A program made the translations under genes and the position numbers. DNA of 64,000 bases from Streptomyces flavochromogenes (lineage in GTDB: Bacteria > Actinomycetota > Actinomycetes > Streptomycetales > Streptomycetaceae): the NCBI RefSeq assembly GCF_000717595.1, contig NZ_JNZO01000011.1, forward strand, positions 189,064-253,063, written 5' to 3'. Position 1 is the first letter of the stretch. Every line of letters starts with the position of its first letter. The notes below the pieces were generated by a model. It ran no database searches. It was not told the DNA's origin and worked only from the letters and a program-made list of their open reading frames with translations. Shown here one piece after another: positions 18,861 to 27,121 of this stretch.

Positions 18861-18947
18861 GCGCGCCACCTCCGGTGTGGGCCCCCGAATCCCTGATGTC
18901 CGGGGTACCGGCGGGCCTGTGGCCCCGTCAAGACACGGGAACACAAA

Positions 18948-18979
18948 GAAGGGCCCGCATCTCACGATGCGGGCCCTTC
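18948..18979 (-). terminator. Terminator of tRNA-Asp (18987-19060)
   Basis: GAAGGGCCCGCAT and ATGCGGGCCCTTC form a 13-bp perfect stem with a 6-base loop, followed on the minus strand by TTTGTGTTCC. Confidence 0.8.
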
Positions 18980-18986
18980 CTCAAGG

Positions 18987-19060
18987 CGAACCTGACGGGA
19001 CTTGAACCCGCGACCTCCACCTTGACAGGGTGGCGAGCTAACCAACTGCTCCACAGGTCC
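18987..19060 (-). tRNA. tRNA-Asp (anticodon GTC)
   Basis: Cloverleaf on the minus strand: acceptor GGACCTG/CAGGTTC with one G-U pair, anticodon arm CCACC-CTGTCAA-GGTGG, T-arm GCGGGTTCAAGTCCCG, discriminator G. CCA is not encoded. Apart from the acceptor stem it is the same as the second tRNA-Asp at 25466-25539. Confidence 0.93.
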
Positions 19061-19146
19061 TTGCTGTCAGCCCCTCGTAAGTGGCTGCGAGGAACACTGT
19101 ACAGCAGGTCAGCGGTCCGGTCGAACGCACCGACGGCGACGCTCCG

Positions 19147-22100
19147 CTACGGGGCCGCCGCGTCGATCGCCTTCACGATCCGCTTGTCCGAGATCGGGTA
19201 CGCCGTGCCCAGCGCGTGCGCGAAGTAGCTCACCCGCAGCTCCTCGATCATCCAGCGGATGTCGGTGACCTCGGAAGGCACCGGGCGGCCCTTGGGGAGC
19301 TGCTCGAGCAGCCAGGCGTACTCGTCCTGCATCTCCTGGACCTTCTCCATCCGGGTGGTGTCCCGCTGGACCCCGGTCGGCATCTGCTGGAGCCGCCGGT
19401 CCACCGCCACCAGATAGCGCATCAGGTCCGGGAGCCGCTTCAGGCCCGTACGGGTGACGAAGCCCGCCGGCATCAGCCAGGCCAGCTGGGCGCGCACGTC
19501 GGTCAGGTTGTTGATCAGCGCCAGGCTGTTCGTCGACTTCAGCCGGCGCTCGCACGCCTGCCAGGCCGCCAGGATCTGCTGGACCTGGCCCACCGTCCGT
19601 ACGGTCGTGTCCACCAGGTCCGCGCGGACCTTGTCGAACAGCTTCCGGAACGACTCCTCGTCCCAGGCCGGACCGCCGTGGTCGGTGATCAACCGGTCGG
19701 CCGCTGCGGTCGCGCAGTCGTCGAAGAGCGCCTGGATCGAGCCGTGCGGGTTCGACGACAGGGCCAGCTTCTGCTGGTTGGTCAGCTTGTCCGAGGCGAA
19801 CTTCGCCGGGTTCACCGGAATGTTCAGCATGATCAGCTTCCGGGTGCCCCGCCACATCGCCCGCTCCTGCTCGGCCTCCGTGTCGAAGAGCCGTACGGCG
19901 ACGGTCGCGCCCTCGTCCACGAGCGCCGGGTACGCCTTGACCGGCTGCCCGCCCCGCTTGGTCTCGAAGACCCTCGTGAGCGTCCCGATCGTCCAGTCCG
20001 TGAGCCCCGTGCGCTCCAGGGAGGGCCCGGAGCCGTCCGGACCCCCGGTCGCCGCCGCGGCGGCCTGTGAGAGGGCCTTGCGGGCCTTCGGGCGCAGCCG
20101 CAGCCGCAGCGTCTCCAGATCCTTGTCCTCGGCGAGCTTCCTGCGCCGCTCGTCGACGATCCGGAACGTCACCTTGAGGTGCTCGGGGACCTTGGCCCAG
20201 TCGAAGTCGTCGGCCGTCACCGGCACGCCTACCATCCGCTGGAGCTCGCGGGCGAGCGCCCCCGCCAGCGGCTCCTGCACGGGCACGACCGCGTCGAGGA
20301 AGCGGGAAGCGAAGTTCGGCGCGGGCACGTAGTGGCGGCGGATCGGCTTCGGCAGGGAGCGGATCAGCTCGGTGACGACCTCGGCCCGGAGACCGGGGAT
20401 CTGCCACTCGAAGCCGTCGTCCGTCACCTGGTTCAGGACCTGGAGCGGGACGTGGACGGTCACACCGTCGGCGTCCGCGCCGGGCTCGAACTGGTACGTC
20501 ACCCGGAACTTCAGCGGACCCTGCCGCCAGGAGTCCGGATAGTCGTCCTTGGTGACCCCGGCGGCCTTCTCGTTGATGAGCATCTCGCGCTCGAAGTCCA
20601 GGAACTCCGGCTCGTCATGGCGCTTGTGCTTCCACCAGGAGTCGAAGTGGGCCCCGGACACCACGTGTTCGGGGACGCGCTTGTCGTAGAAGTCGAACAG
20701 CGTCTCGTCGTCGACCAGGATGTCCCGGCGCCGCGCGCGGTGCTCCAGCTCCTCGACCTCGGTGAGGAGCTTGCGGTTGTCCGCGAAGAACTTGTGGTGG
20801 GTGCGCCAGTCGCCCTCGACCAGCGCGTTCCTGATGAACAGGTCGCGGGAGACCTCGGGGTCGATCCGCCCGTAGTTGACCTTGCGGTCGGCGATGATCG
20901 GGACGCCGTACAGCGTCACCTTCTCGAAGGCCATCACGGCCGCCTGGTCCTTCTCCCAGTGCGGCTCGCTGTACGTCTTCTTCACCAGGTGCTGGGCGAG
21001 CGGCTCGATCCACTCGGGCTCCACGCGCGCGTTGACCCGGGCCCAGAGGCGCGAGGTCTCGACCAGCTCGGCGGACATGACGAAGCGCGGGGGCTTCTTG
21101 AAGAGCGCGGAACCGGGGAAGATCGCGAACTTGGCGCTGCGGGCGCCCAGGTAGTCGTTCTTCGCGCCGTCCTTCACGTCCTTCATGCCGATGTGCGAGA
21201 GCAGACCGGCGAGGAGCGAGATGTGGACGGACTGCTCCGGCGCGTCCTCCTCGTTCACATGGATGCCCAGCTGCTTCGCCACCGTCCGCAGCTGCGCGTA
21301 GATGTCCTGCCACTCGCGGATGCGCAGGAAGTTCAGGTACTCCTGCTTGCACATCCGGCGGAAGGAGCTGGAACCGCGCTCCTTCTGCTGCTCACGGACG
21401 TACCGCCACAGGTTCAGGAAGGCGAGGAAGTCGCTCGTCTCGTCCTTGAACCGGGCGTGCTGCTGGTCGGCCTGCGTCTGCTTCTCCGCCGGCCGCTCGC
21501 GCGGGTCCTGGATGGAGAGGGCGGCCGCGATCACCATGACCTCGCGGACACAGCCGTTCTTGTCGGCCTCCAGGACCATCCGGGCGAGCCGCGGGTCGAC
21601 GGGCAGCTGGGCGAGCTTCCGCCCCTGCTGGGTGAGCCGCTTCTTCGGATCCTTCTCCGCCGGGTCGATCGCGCCCAGCTCCTGGAGGAGCTGCACGCCG
21701 TCCCGGATGTTGCGGTGGTCCGGCGGGTCGATGAAGGGGAACTTCTCGATGTCGCCGAGACCGGCCGCGGTCATCTGGAGGATGACGGAGGCGAGGTTCG
21801 TACGGAGGATCTCGGCGTCCGTGAACTCCGGCCGCGTGAGGAAGTCGTCCTCCGAGTACAGCCGGATGCAGATGCCGTCGGAGGTACGGCCGCAGCGGCC
21901 CTTGCGCTGGTTGGCGCTGGCCTGGCTGACCGGCTCGATCGGCAGCCGCTGCACCTTGGTGCGGTGCGAGTAGCGGGAGATGCGGGCGGTGCCCGGATCG
22001 ATCACGTACTTGATGCCGGGGACGGTCAGGGACGTCTCGGCGACGTTCGTCGCGAGGACGATGCGGCGGCCGGAGTGCGCCTGGAAGACCCGGTGCTGCT

Positions 22101-23085
22101 CGGCGTGGCTCAGCCGGGCGTAGAGCGGAAGGACCTCGGTGTTGCGCAGCTGCCGCTTGAGCAGCGCGTCCGCGGTGTCACGGATCTCGCGCTCACCCGA
22201 GAGGAAGACCAGGACGTCGCCGGGGCCCTCGGACTGGAGCTCGTCGACGGCCTCGCAGATCGCGGTGATCTGGTCCCGGTCGCTCTCCTCGGACTCCTCT
22301 TCGAGGAGGGGCCGGTAGCGGACCTCGACCGGGTACGTACGGCCGGAGACCTCGACGATCGGGGCCTCGCCGAAGTGGCGGGAGAAGCGCTCCGGGTCGA
22401 TGGTCGCCGAGGTGATCACGACCTTGAGGTCGGGGCGCTTCGGGAGCAGCTGGGCCAGATAGCCGAGCAGGAAGTCGATGTTGAGGGACCGCTCGTGGGC
22501 CTCGTCGATGATGATCGTGTCGTAGGCGCGCAGCTCGCGGTCCGTCTGGATCTCGGCGAGCAGGATGCCGTCCGTCATCAGCTTCACGAAGGTCGCGTCG
22601 GGGTTCACCTGGTCGGTGAAGCGGACCTTCCAGCCGACGGCTTCGCCGAGCGGGGTCTTCAGCTCCTCGGCGACCCGCTCGGCGACCGTGCGGGCGGCGA
22701 TCCGGCGGGGCTGGGTGTGCCCGATCATGCCCCGGACGCCCCGGCCGAGCTCCAGGCAGATCTTCGGGATCTGGGTGGTCTTTCCCGAACCCGTCTCACC
22801 GGCGACGATCACGACCTGGTGGTCGCGTATCGCCTCCAGGATCTCGTCCTTCTTCTGCGAGACGGGCAGCTGTTCGGGATACGTGACCGCGGGCACGCGG
22901 GAGGCGCGCCCGTCGACGCGCTCCTTGGCCTTGGCCGCCTCGACGGCGATCTCGTCCAGGACGGCCGCGCGGGCCTCGGGCTTGCGGATGCGGCGGGCGC
23001 CTTCGAGACGGCGGCCGAGCCGGTGGGAGTCCCGCAGCGAGACCTCGGCCAGGACGGACTGGAGGGCGGCGAAGGAAGTAGACAT
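19147..23085 (-). CDS. hrpA: ATP-dependent RNA helicase HrpA (DEAH box)
   Basis: A 1312-residue DEAH-box helicase, the usual length for HrpA. Walker A GETGSGKT is at residues 96-103. It is followed by HTQPRRIAARTVAERVA, the DEAH box (IIIDEAHERSLN), motif III (ITSATIDPERFS) and motif VI (QRKGRCGRTSDG). The C-terminal half holds the HA2/OB-fold region and the DUF3418 domain specific to HrpA. HrpA proteins act on mRNA and, in E. coli, rescue collided ribosomes. The start, ATG 23085, is immediately before the conserved N-terminus. It is a single gene convergent with tRNA-Asp. Confidence 0.96.
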   Translation of the reverse strand: MSTSFAALQSVLAEVSLRDSHRLGRRLEGARRIRKPEARAAVLDEIAVEAAKAKERVDGRASRVPAVTYPEQLPVSQKKDEILEAIRDHQVVIVAGETGSGKTTQIPKICLELGRGVRGMIGHTQPRRIAARTVAERVAEELKTPLGEAVGWKVRFTDQVNPDATFVKLMTDGILLAEIQTDRELRAYDTIIIDEAHERSLNIDFLLGYLAQLLPKRPDLKVVITSATIDPERFSRHFGEAPIVEVSGRTYPVEVRYRPLLEEESEESDRDQITAICEAVDELQSEGPGDVLVFLSGEREIRDTADALLKRQLRNTEVLPLYARLSHAEQHRVFQAHSGRRIVLATNVAETSLTVPGIKYVIDPGTARISRYSHRTKVQRLPIEPVSQASANQRKGRCGRTSDGICIRLYSEDDFLTRPEFTDAEILRTNLASVILQMTAAGLGDIEKFPFIDPPDHRNIRDGVQLLQELGAIDPAEKDPKKRLTQQGRKLAQLPVDPRLARMVLEADKNGCVREVMVIAAALSIQDPRERPAEKQTQADQQHARFKDETSDFLAFLNLWRYVREQQKERGSSSFRRMCKQEYLNFLRIREWQDIYAQLRTVAKQLGIHVNEEDAPEQSVHISLLAGLLSHIGMKDVKDGAKNDYLGARSAKFAIFPGSALFKKPPRFVMSAELVETSRLWARVNARVEPEWIEPLAQHLVKKTYSEPHWEKDQAAVMAFEKVTLYGVPIIADRKVNYGRIDPEVSRDLFIRNALVEGDWRTHHKFFADNRKLLTEVEELEHRARRRDILVDDETLFDFYDKRVPEHVVSGAHFDSWWKHKRHDEPEFLDFEREMLINEKAAGVTKDDYPDSWRQGPLKFRVTYQFEPGADADGVTVHVPLQVLNQVTDDGFEWQIPGLRAEVVTELIRSLPKPIRRHYVPAPNFASRFLDAVVPVQEPLAGALARELQRMVGVPVTADDFDWAKVPEHLKVTFRIVDERRRKLAEDKDLETLRLRLRPKARKALSQAAAAATGGPDGSGPSLERTGLTDWTIGTLTRVFETKRGGQPVKAYPALVDEGATVAVRLFDTEAEQERAMWRGTRKLIMLNIPVNPAKFASDKLTNQQKLALSSNPHGSIQALFDDCATAAADRLITDHGGPAWDEESFRKLFDKVRADLVDTTVRTVGQVQQILAAWQACERRLKSTNSLALINNLTDVRAQLAWLMPAGFVTRTGLKRLPDLMRYLVAVDRRLQQMPTGVQRDTTRMEKVQEMQDEYAWLLEQLPKGRPVPSEVTDIRWMIEELRVSYFAHALGTAYPISDKRIVKAIDAAAP

Positions 23086-23248
23086 ACGGAATCCAGGATC
23101 GCACCTGCGGCCGAGAAGCGGCGAACCGATTTACGAGTGGCGTCCCTGGTGCCCCGCGCGCGGCTTCCCGGTGACGGGTGGCTTCCGGGTGCGGGGTGGT
23201 GGGGTGCGTACTATTTCGGGCACGTCGACCGGACCGGAGAGGTTTCGC

Positions 23249-23599
23249 ATGTTCCGCACCACCCGTGTGCCGGCGGCGTTCGCCGCGCTCGTGGCGCTGG
23301 TCCTCGGACTCCTGGTGTGCGGTGCGACGACGGCCACGCCCGCGGGGACGGCCCCGGTCGTCCTGGGCGCCGCCGTACCCGGCTGCGACCCGGGCCATCC
23401 CGTCGACGAGGGGGCCGCCGGTCCCGTCGTACCACCGCGCGCGCATGCCTTCGCGGAGCTGCTGCCGGCCCTGGCCGCCGACCGGACGCCGTGCGGCGCC
23501 CGGGAACAGGATCCGGCCGGCCGGGGCGTGTCGGCGGGACGGGAGCCACCCGCGCGCGTACCTCTGTCTCCCGTGGAGCTGTCGGTCCTGAGGGTCTAG
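23249..23599 (+). CDS. Small secreted or membrane-anchored hypothetical protein
   Basis: A 116-residue protein with a signal peptide or N-terminal anchor (MFRTTRVPAAFAALVALVLG) followed by a Pro/Ala-rich exported part containing two Cys (PGCDPGHP, RTPCGARE). GGAGAGG precedes ATG 23249. The frame is open further upstream, but only in sequence antisense to hrpA. It is followed after 60 bases by a DsbA-like gene, so an extracytoplasmic role linked to thiol redox is possible. I do not recognise the family. Confidence 0.7.
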   Translation: MFRTTRVPAAFAALVALVLGLLVCGATTATPAGTAPVVLGAAVPGCDPGHPVDEGAAGPVVPPRAHAFAELLPALAADRTPCGAREQDPAGRGVSAGREPPARVPLSPVELSVLRV

Positions 23600-23659
23600 A
23601 CGGACGGCCGTCCTCCGCCGTTCTCTTCCCCCTGTCTCTCTCCTCAGGAGCGCTTCCGC

Positions 23660-24433
23660 ATGTCCAGGTCCAAGCCGATCGCCATCGTCTCCGGGGTGGC
23701 CGTCGCCGCCGTCCTGCTCGGCGTCGTCTCGTACACCGCCACCCGGCCCGCGTCCCCCGGCGCCGCGGGTTCCTCCTCCGTCGCCGAGGTCTCCGCCGAC
23801 CCCTCGGCCGGCGTCTACGCCGAACTGGAGGCGTACGCCCGCCGCGACGCCTCCGACAAGCTCGCCCTCGGCCGCGCCGACGCGCCCGTCGTGCTCATCG
23901 AGTACGCCGACTTCAAGTGCGGCTACTGCGGGAAGTTCGCCCGGGACACCGAGCCGGTCCTGGTCGAGAAGTACGTCGACAACGGCACCCTGCGCATCGA
24001 GTGGCGGAACTTCCCGATCTTCGGCGAGGAGTCGGAGGCGGTCGCCCGCGCGTCCTGGGCCGCAGGGCAGCAGGGCCGGTTCTGGGAGTTCCACAAGGCC
24101 GCCTACGCGGAGGGCGCCAAGGAGAAGGGCTTCGGCAAGGACCGGATCGCGGCCCTGGCGAAAGAGGCGGGCGTCCCCGACGCGGCCCGGTTCGCGAAGG
24201 ACAGCGAGGGGGCGGCGGCCCGCGCGGCCGTGAGCGCGGACCAGGAGCAGGGCTACTCCCTCGGCGCCACCTCCACCCCCTCCTTCCTGATCAACGGCCG
24301 GCCGATCGCCGGCGCGCAGCCGCTGGAGACGTTCACGGAGACGATCGAGGCGGCGGCCGAGGCGGCCAGGGCGGCGAAGACGGCCGAGCCGACCGGCGGC
24401 GCCACGAAGCCGGGCTCGGACTCCGCGCGGTGA
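23660..24433 (+). CDS. DsbA-like secreted thioredoxin-fold oxidoreductase
   Basis: A 257-residue membrane-anchored thiol oxidoreductase. Residues 8-28 form an N-terminal signal anchor. The thioredoxin-fold domain carries the active site CGYC at 87-90 (EYADFKCGYCGKFARD), and the cis-proline loop is in GATSTPSFLINGRP. It belongs to the DsbA/Com1 (DSBA, Thioredoxin_4) group, which oxidises or isomerises disulfides outside the membrane. The last codons overlap the CcdA-like gene by four bases (GTGA). This pairs the thiol enzyme with its electron channel. Confidence 0.9.
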   Translation: MSRSKPIAIVSGVAVAAVLLGVVSYTATRPASPGAAGSSSVAEVSADPSAGVYAELEAYARRDASDKLALGRADAPVVLIEYADFKCGYCGKFARDTEPVLVEKYVDNGTLRIEWRNFPIFGEESEAVARASWAAGQQGRFWEFHKAAYAEGAKEKGFGKDRIAALAKEAGVPDAARFAKDSEGAAARAAVSADQEQGYSLGATSTPSFLINGRPIAGAQPLETFTETIEAAAEAARAAKTAEPTGGATKPGSDSAR

Positions 24434-25272
24434 CCTCCGGCATCGGCTACTTCGCCGCCTTCCTCGGCGGGCTGCTCGCGCTGCTCAGCCCGTGCAGCGC
24501 CCTGCTCCTGCCGGCCTTCTTCGCGTATTCGATCGACACGCGCGCGAAGCTGGTCGCCAGGACCGGCATCCTCTACGCGGGCCTGGCGACCACCCTCGTC
24601 CCGCTCGGCGCGGCCGGCTCCTTCGCGGGCCGGCTCTTCTACGGCCACCGGGACCTGCTCGTCACCGCCGGCGGCTGGCTGATCATCGGCCTCGGTGTCC
24701 TGCAGATCCTCGGCCTGGGCTTCGCCTCCCGGCGGATCGCCGAGGCGAGCGGCCGGATCCGGCCCACGTCGGCGCTCTCCGTCTACGCCCTGGGCCTGGT
24801 CTACGGCCTCGCGGGCTTCTGCGCGGGCCCGATCCTGGGCAGCGTCCTGACGGTCGCGGCGCTGAGTGGCAGCCCGGCGTACGGGGGACTGCTCCTCGCC
24901 GTGTACGCGCTCGGCATGGCCGTTCCGCTGTTCGTGCTCGCGCTGCTCTGGGAGCGGTACGACCTGGGCCGCCGGTCCTGGCTGCGCGGCCGGCCGCTGC
25001 GGGTGGGGCCCCTCATGCTCCACTCGACGTCGCTGCTCTCGGGCCTGTTCTTCGTGGCCCTCGGGACGCTCTTCCTGGTCTTCGACGGGACGACCGCGCT
25101 GCCGGGCCTGCTGTCGGTGGACGACTCGTTCGCGGTGGAGCAGCGGGTGGCCTCGCTCGGCCGGGCGGTCCCGGACTGGGCGCTGCTCCTCGCGGTGGTG
25201 GCCGTGGTGGCGCTCGTGCTCGCGCTGCGGGCGAGGCGGGGGAGCCGTTCGGGGGAACGCGAGGAGGTCTGA
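24430..25272 (+). CDS. CcdA-type cytochrome c biogenesis / disulfide reductant transmembrane protein
   Basis: A 280-residue polytopic membrane protein with about six to seven segments. CcdA/DsbD proteins move electrons from cytoplasmic thioredoxin to extracellular thiol proteins. The paired cysteines are Cys22 (LLSPCSALLLPAF) and Cys131 (LAGFCAGPILGSV), each next to Pro/Gly as in the family. Start GTG 24430 overlaps the preceding stop. The most likely partner is the DsbA-like protein encoded just upstream. The C-terminus is a short basic tail. Confidence 0.9.
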   Translation: MTSGIGYFAAFLGGLLALLSPCSALLLPAFFAYSIDTRAKLVARTGILYAGLATTLVPLGAAGSFAGRLFYGHRDLLVTAGGWLIIGLGVLQILGLGFASRRIAEASGRIRPTSALSVYALGLVYGLAGFCAGPILGSVLTVAALSGSPAYGGLLLAVYALGMAVPLFVLALLWERYDLGRRSWLRGRPLRVGPLMLHSTSLLSGLFFVALGTLFLVFDGTTALPGLLSVDDSFAVEQRVASLGRAVPDWALLLAVVAVVALVLALRARRGSRSGEREEV

Positions 25273-25274
25273 CG

Positions 25275-25308
25275 GTACGGGGAGGGGGCGCCGGCCTCCT
25301 CCCCGTAC
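25275..25308 (+). terminator. Terminator of the dsbA-like/ccdA operon
   Basis: GTACGGGGA and TCCCCGTAC are perfect arms around a GC-rich loop that can extend the stem, starting two bases after the ccdA stop. Confidence 0.6.
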
Positions 25309-25333
25309 GCATCTCCGCGTGCAGACATACGAC

Positions 25334-25363
25334 GAAGGCCCCGTTCTTTCGAACGGGGCCTTC
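25334..25363 (-). terminator. Terminator of the Glu-Asp-Phe tRNA operon
   Basis: GAAGGCCCCGTTC and GAACGGGGCCTTC form a 13-bp perfect stem with a four-base loop (GAAA on the minus strand), just downstream of tRNA-Phe. Confidence 0.8.
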
Positions 25364-25369
25364 TGTTTG

Positions 25370-25443
25370 TGGCTGGGGCCGGGGTCGAACCGGCGACCTA
25401 TCGCTTTTCAGGCGATCGCTCGTACCAACTGAGCTACCCAGCC
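25370..25443 (-). tRNA. tRNA-Phe (anticodon GAA)
   Basis: Acceptor GGCTGGG/CCCAGCC, anticodon arm ATCGC-CTGAAAA-GCGAT, and T-arm with GGTTCGACC. The discriminator is A and CCA is not encoded. It is the last gene of a minus-strand three-tRNA cluster ending at a strong terminator. Confidence 0.95.
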
Positions 25444-25465
25444 ACGAAGCTGTTTCCAGCTTCAG

Positions 25466-25539
25466 CGACTCTGACGGGACTTGAACCCGCGACCTCCACC
25501 TTGACAGGGTGGCGAGCTAACCAACTGCTCCACAGAGCC
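25466..25539 (-). tRNA. tRNA-Asp (anticodon GTC), second copy
   Basis: Acceptor GGCTCTG/CAGAGTC, anticodon arm CCACC-CTGTCAA-GGTGG and discriminator G. The body is identical to the tRNA-Asp at 18987-19060 but the acceptor stem differs. Confidence 0.93.
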
Positions 25540-25579
25540 AAGCTTGTGCGCGATCACTAGTCTCGCACACGGTACTGCG

Positions 25580-25652
25580 TGCCCCCAACGGGATTCGAAC
25601 CCGTGCTACCGCCTTGAAAGGGCGGCGTCCTGGGCCACTAGACGATGAGGGC
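25580..25652 (-). tRNA. tRNA-Glu (anticodon TTC)
   Basis: Acceptor GCCCTCA/TGGGGGC with one U-G pair, anticodon loop CTTTCAA giving UUC, T-arm with GGTTCGAATCC, discriminator A. It is the first gene of the Glu-Asp-Phe cluster on the minus strand. Confidence 0.93.
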
Positions 25653-25756
25653 TAGAGGCTCACCTGGGCGCTTCGCAGCGCGTCGGGGACGTGAGAAGCA
25701 TATGGGATGCCGGGCGCTATCGCCAAAACGGTTTCCGGCGGGGGGACAATGGGCGC

Positions 25757-26107
25757 GTGCTGGAGATGACGCGCGAGGAGTTCGAAGAGCTGGTCGCCGA
25801 GGCCCTGGACCGCATTCCGCCGGAGCTGACGCGGCTGATGGACAACGTCGCGGTGTTCGTGGAGGACGAGCCCGCCGCGGACGATCCCGAGCTGCTCGGG
25901 CTCTACGAGGGGACGCCGCTGACCGAGCGCGGTGAGTGGTACGCCGGTGTGCTGCCGGACCGGATCACGATCTACCGGGGGCCGACGCTGCGGATGTGCG
26001 AGTCGCGCGAGGACGTGGTCGCGGAGACCGAGATCACGGTGGTGCACGAGATCGCCCACCACTTCGGCATCGACGACGAGCGGCTGCACGCGCTGGGCTA
26101 CGGCTGA
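25757..26107 (+). CDS. Small zincin-like metallopeptidase family protein
   Basis: A 116-residue protein of the short Zincin_1 group (formerly DUF1025). The metal site is H97-EIA-H101-HFGIDD, matching HExxHxxGxxD, with the last Asp as third ligand. No signal peptide is visible, so it is cytoplasmic; members of this minimal zincin group have an unproven peptidase role. The start is GTG 25757: no Shine-Dalgarno is seen, but GACAAT ends six bases upstream, which suggests a leaderless message. ATG 25766 is the alternative. Confidence 0.85.
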   Translation: MLEMTREEFEELVAEALDRIPPELTRLMDNVAVFVEDEPAADDPELLGLYEGTPLTERGEWYAGVLPDRITIYRGPTLRMCESREDVVAETEITVVHEIAHHFGIDDERLHALGYG

Positions 26108-26219
26108 GTGGGCCCCGGGCATACGCCCGGGCCCTCTCGGGCGTGTCCCTTGTGGCGCCGGGGGAGTTGGGCAGGGCAACGCGTTCCGTTCCTGCCTGTC
26201 GTGTCCTGGAGGTGCCCCC

Positions 26220-26924
26220 GTGCGCCATTTGCCCACCCGTGCCAGATGGGCCGCCGCCGCGCTGGCCGTCGCGGCCTGTGCCGGTCTGAGCGGCTGTATG
26301 AGTGTGAGTGACGAGGGGGCGAAGCCGGCGCCCGGCGCGTCCGGCGGGAAGCGGGGCGTGGCGACCGATTCCGGGGGCGGTGCGGCCGGGGAGTCCGGCG
26401 GTGACGCGGGTTCGTGGAACGGCCGGCCGGGCGCCGGAGGCCCCGACGTGACCGGCTCCGGTACGGAGTCCCCGGTGCCGAGCGGCTCCCCCTCGGGCAC
26501 GGCGAAGCCCTCCCCGGGCGCGGTGCTGCCCGTGGAGGGTCCGGGCGGCCCCGGCGGCCCGTCTGAACCGCAGCCGACGGGCGGTCAGGACGGCCCGGGC
26601 GGCGGCTCGGGCGGTTCCGCCGGGAACGGCGGCAGTGGGGGCGGGAACGGGGGCGGCGGCAATGGCGGCGGGGCGAACGGCGGCGGCTCCGGCGGTCCGG
26701 GCGGCGGGGGCACGCCCACACCGGAGCCGACCGCGGAGCCGACCCCTGAGCCGACGCCCGAGCCGACCACGGAGCCCACTCCCGAGCCGACGCCGGAGCC
26801 GACCTCCCATCCGACCGATCCGCCGTCGCCCGGAGCCGACACCCAGATGGGTGCGATGCGCGCGGCGGACGGGCCTGGCGCGCCCCCGGAGCCGGTGGCG
26901 TCTCCGCAGGTCGGACCGGTGTGA
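26220..26924 (+). CDS. Secreted lipoprotein with Gly-rich and PTPEP-repeat tail
   Basis: A 234-residue lipoprotein. GTG 26220 has GGAGGT upstream. The signal peptide ends at lipobox LSGC (Cys about residue 24). The mature part is almost entirely low complexity: a Gly/Ser/Asn tract (GGNGGSGGGNGGGGNGGG) and then tandem PTPEP units (about residues 165-205). Such extended chains typically reach across the cell wall. No folded domain is visible and the function is unknown. Confidence 0.75.
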   Translation: MRHLPTRARWAAAALAVAACAGLSGCMSVSDEGAKPAPGASGGKRGVATDSGGGAAGESGGDAGSWNGRPGAGGPDVTGSGTESPVPSGSPSGTAKPSPGAVLPVEGPGGPGGPSEPQPTGGQDGPGGGSGGSAGNGGSGGGNGGGGNGGGANGGGSGGPGGGGTPTPEPTAEPTPEPTPEPTTEPTPEPTPEPTSHPTDPPSPGADTQMGAMRAADGPGAPPEPVASPQVGPV

Positions 26925-27121
26925 GGGAGTCCGATTTGCCATAGGTGGGGGAGGGTGCGTATGGTGGTAGATCGTTTGATCCCATTGCCCGGCGCCGACA
27001 CAGAAGAGCGCCGTGTGGCGCGTACTCTCCCTAGCCGTGGCTGACCGCATTGAGGCGGTCGTTTGCGAAATCACGGAGTTGACGGGCGCGTGCCGAGACT
27101 CCGGAAGGTTTCGCATTTCGC

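Noticed and set aside
20179..24420. Very long plus-strand frame (to 25272) opposite hrpA
   Set aside because: Only the last part (24430-25272) is a real gene, ccdA; the rest mirrors hrpA and the non-coding frames of the DsbA-like gene.
26729..26815. Tandem PTPEP-coding repeats considered as a CRISPR-like array
   Set aside because: Units are short, in frame and inside a lipoprotein gene; there are no spacers.
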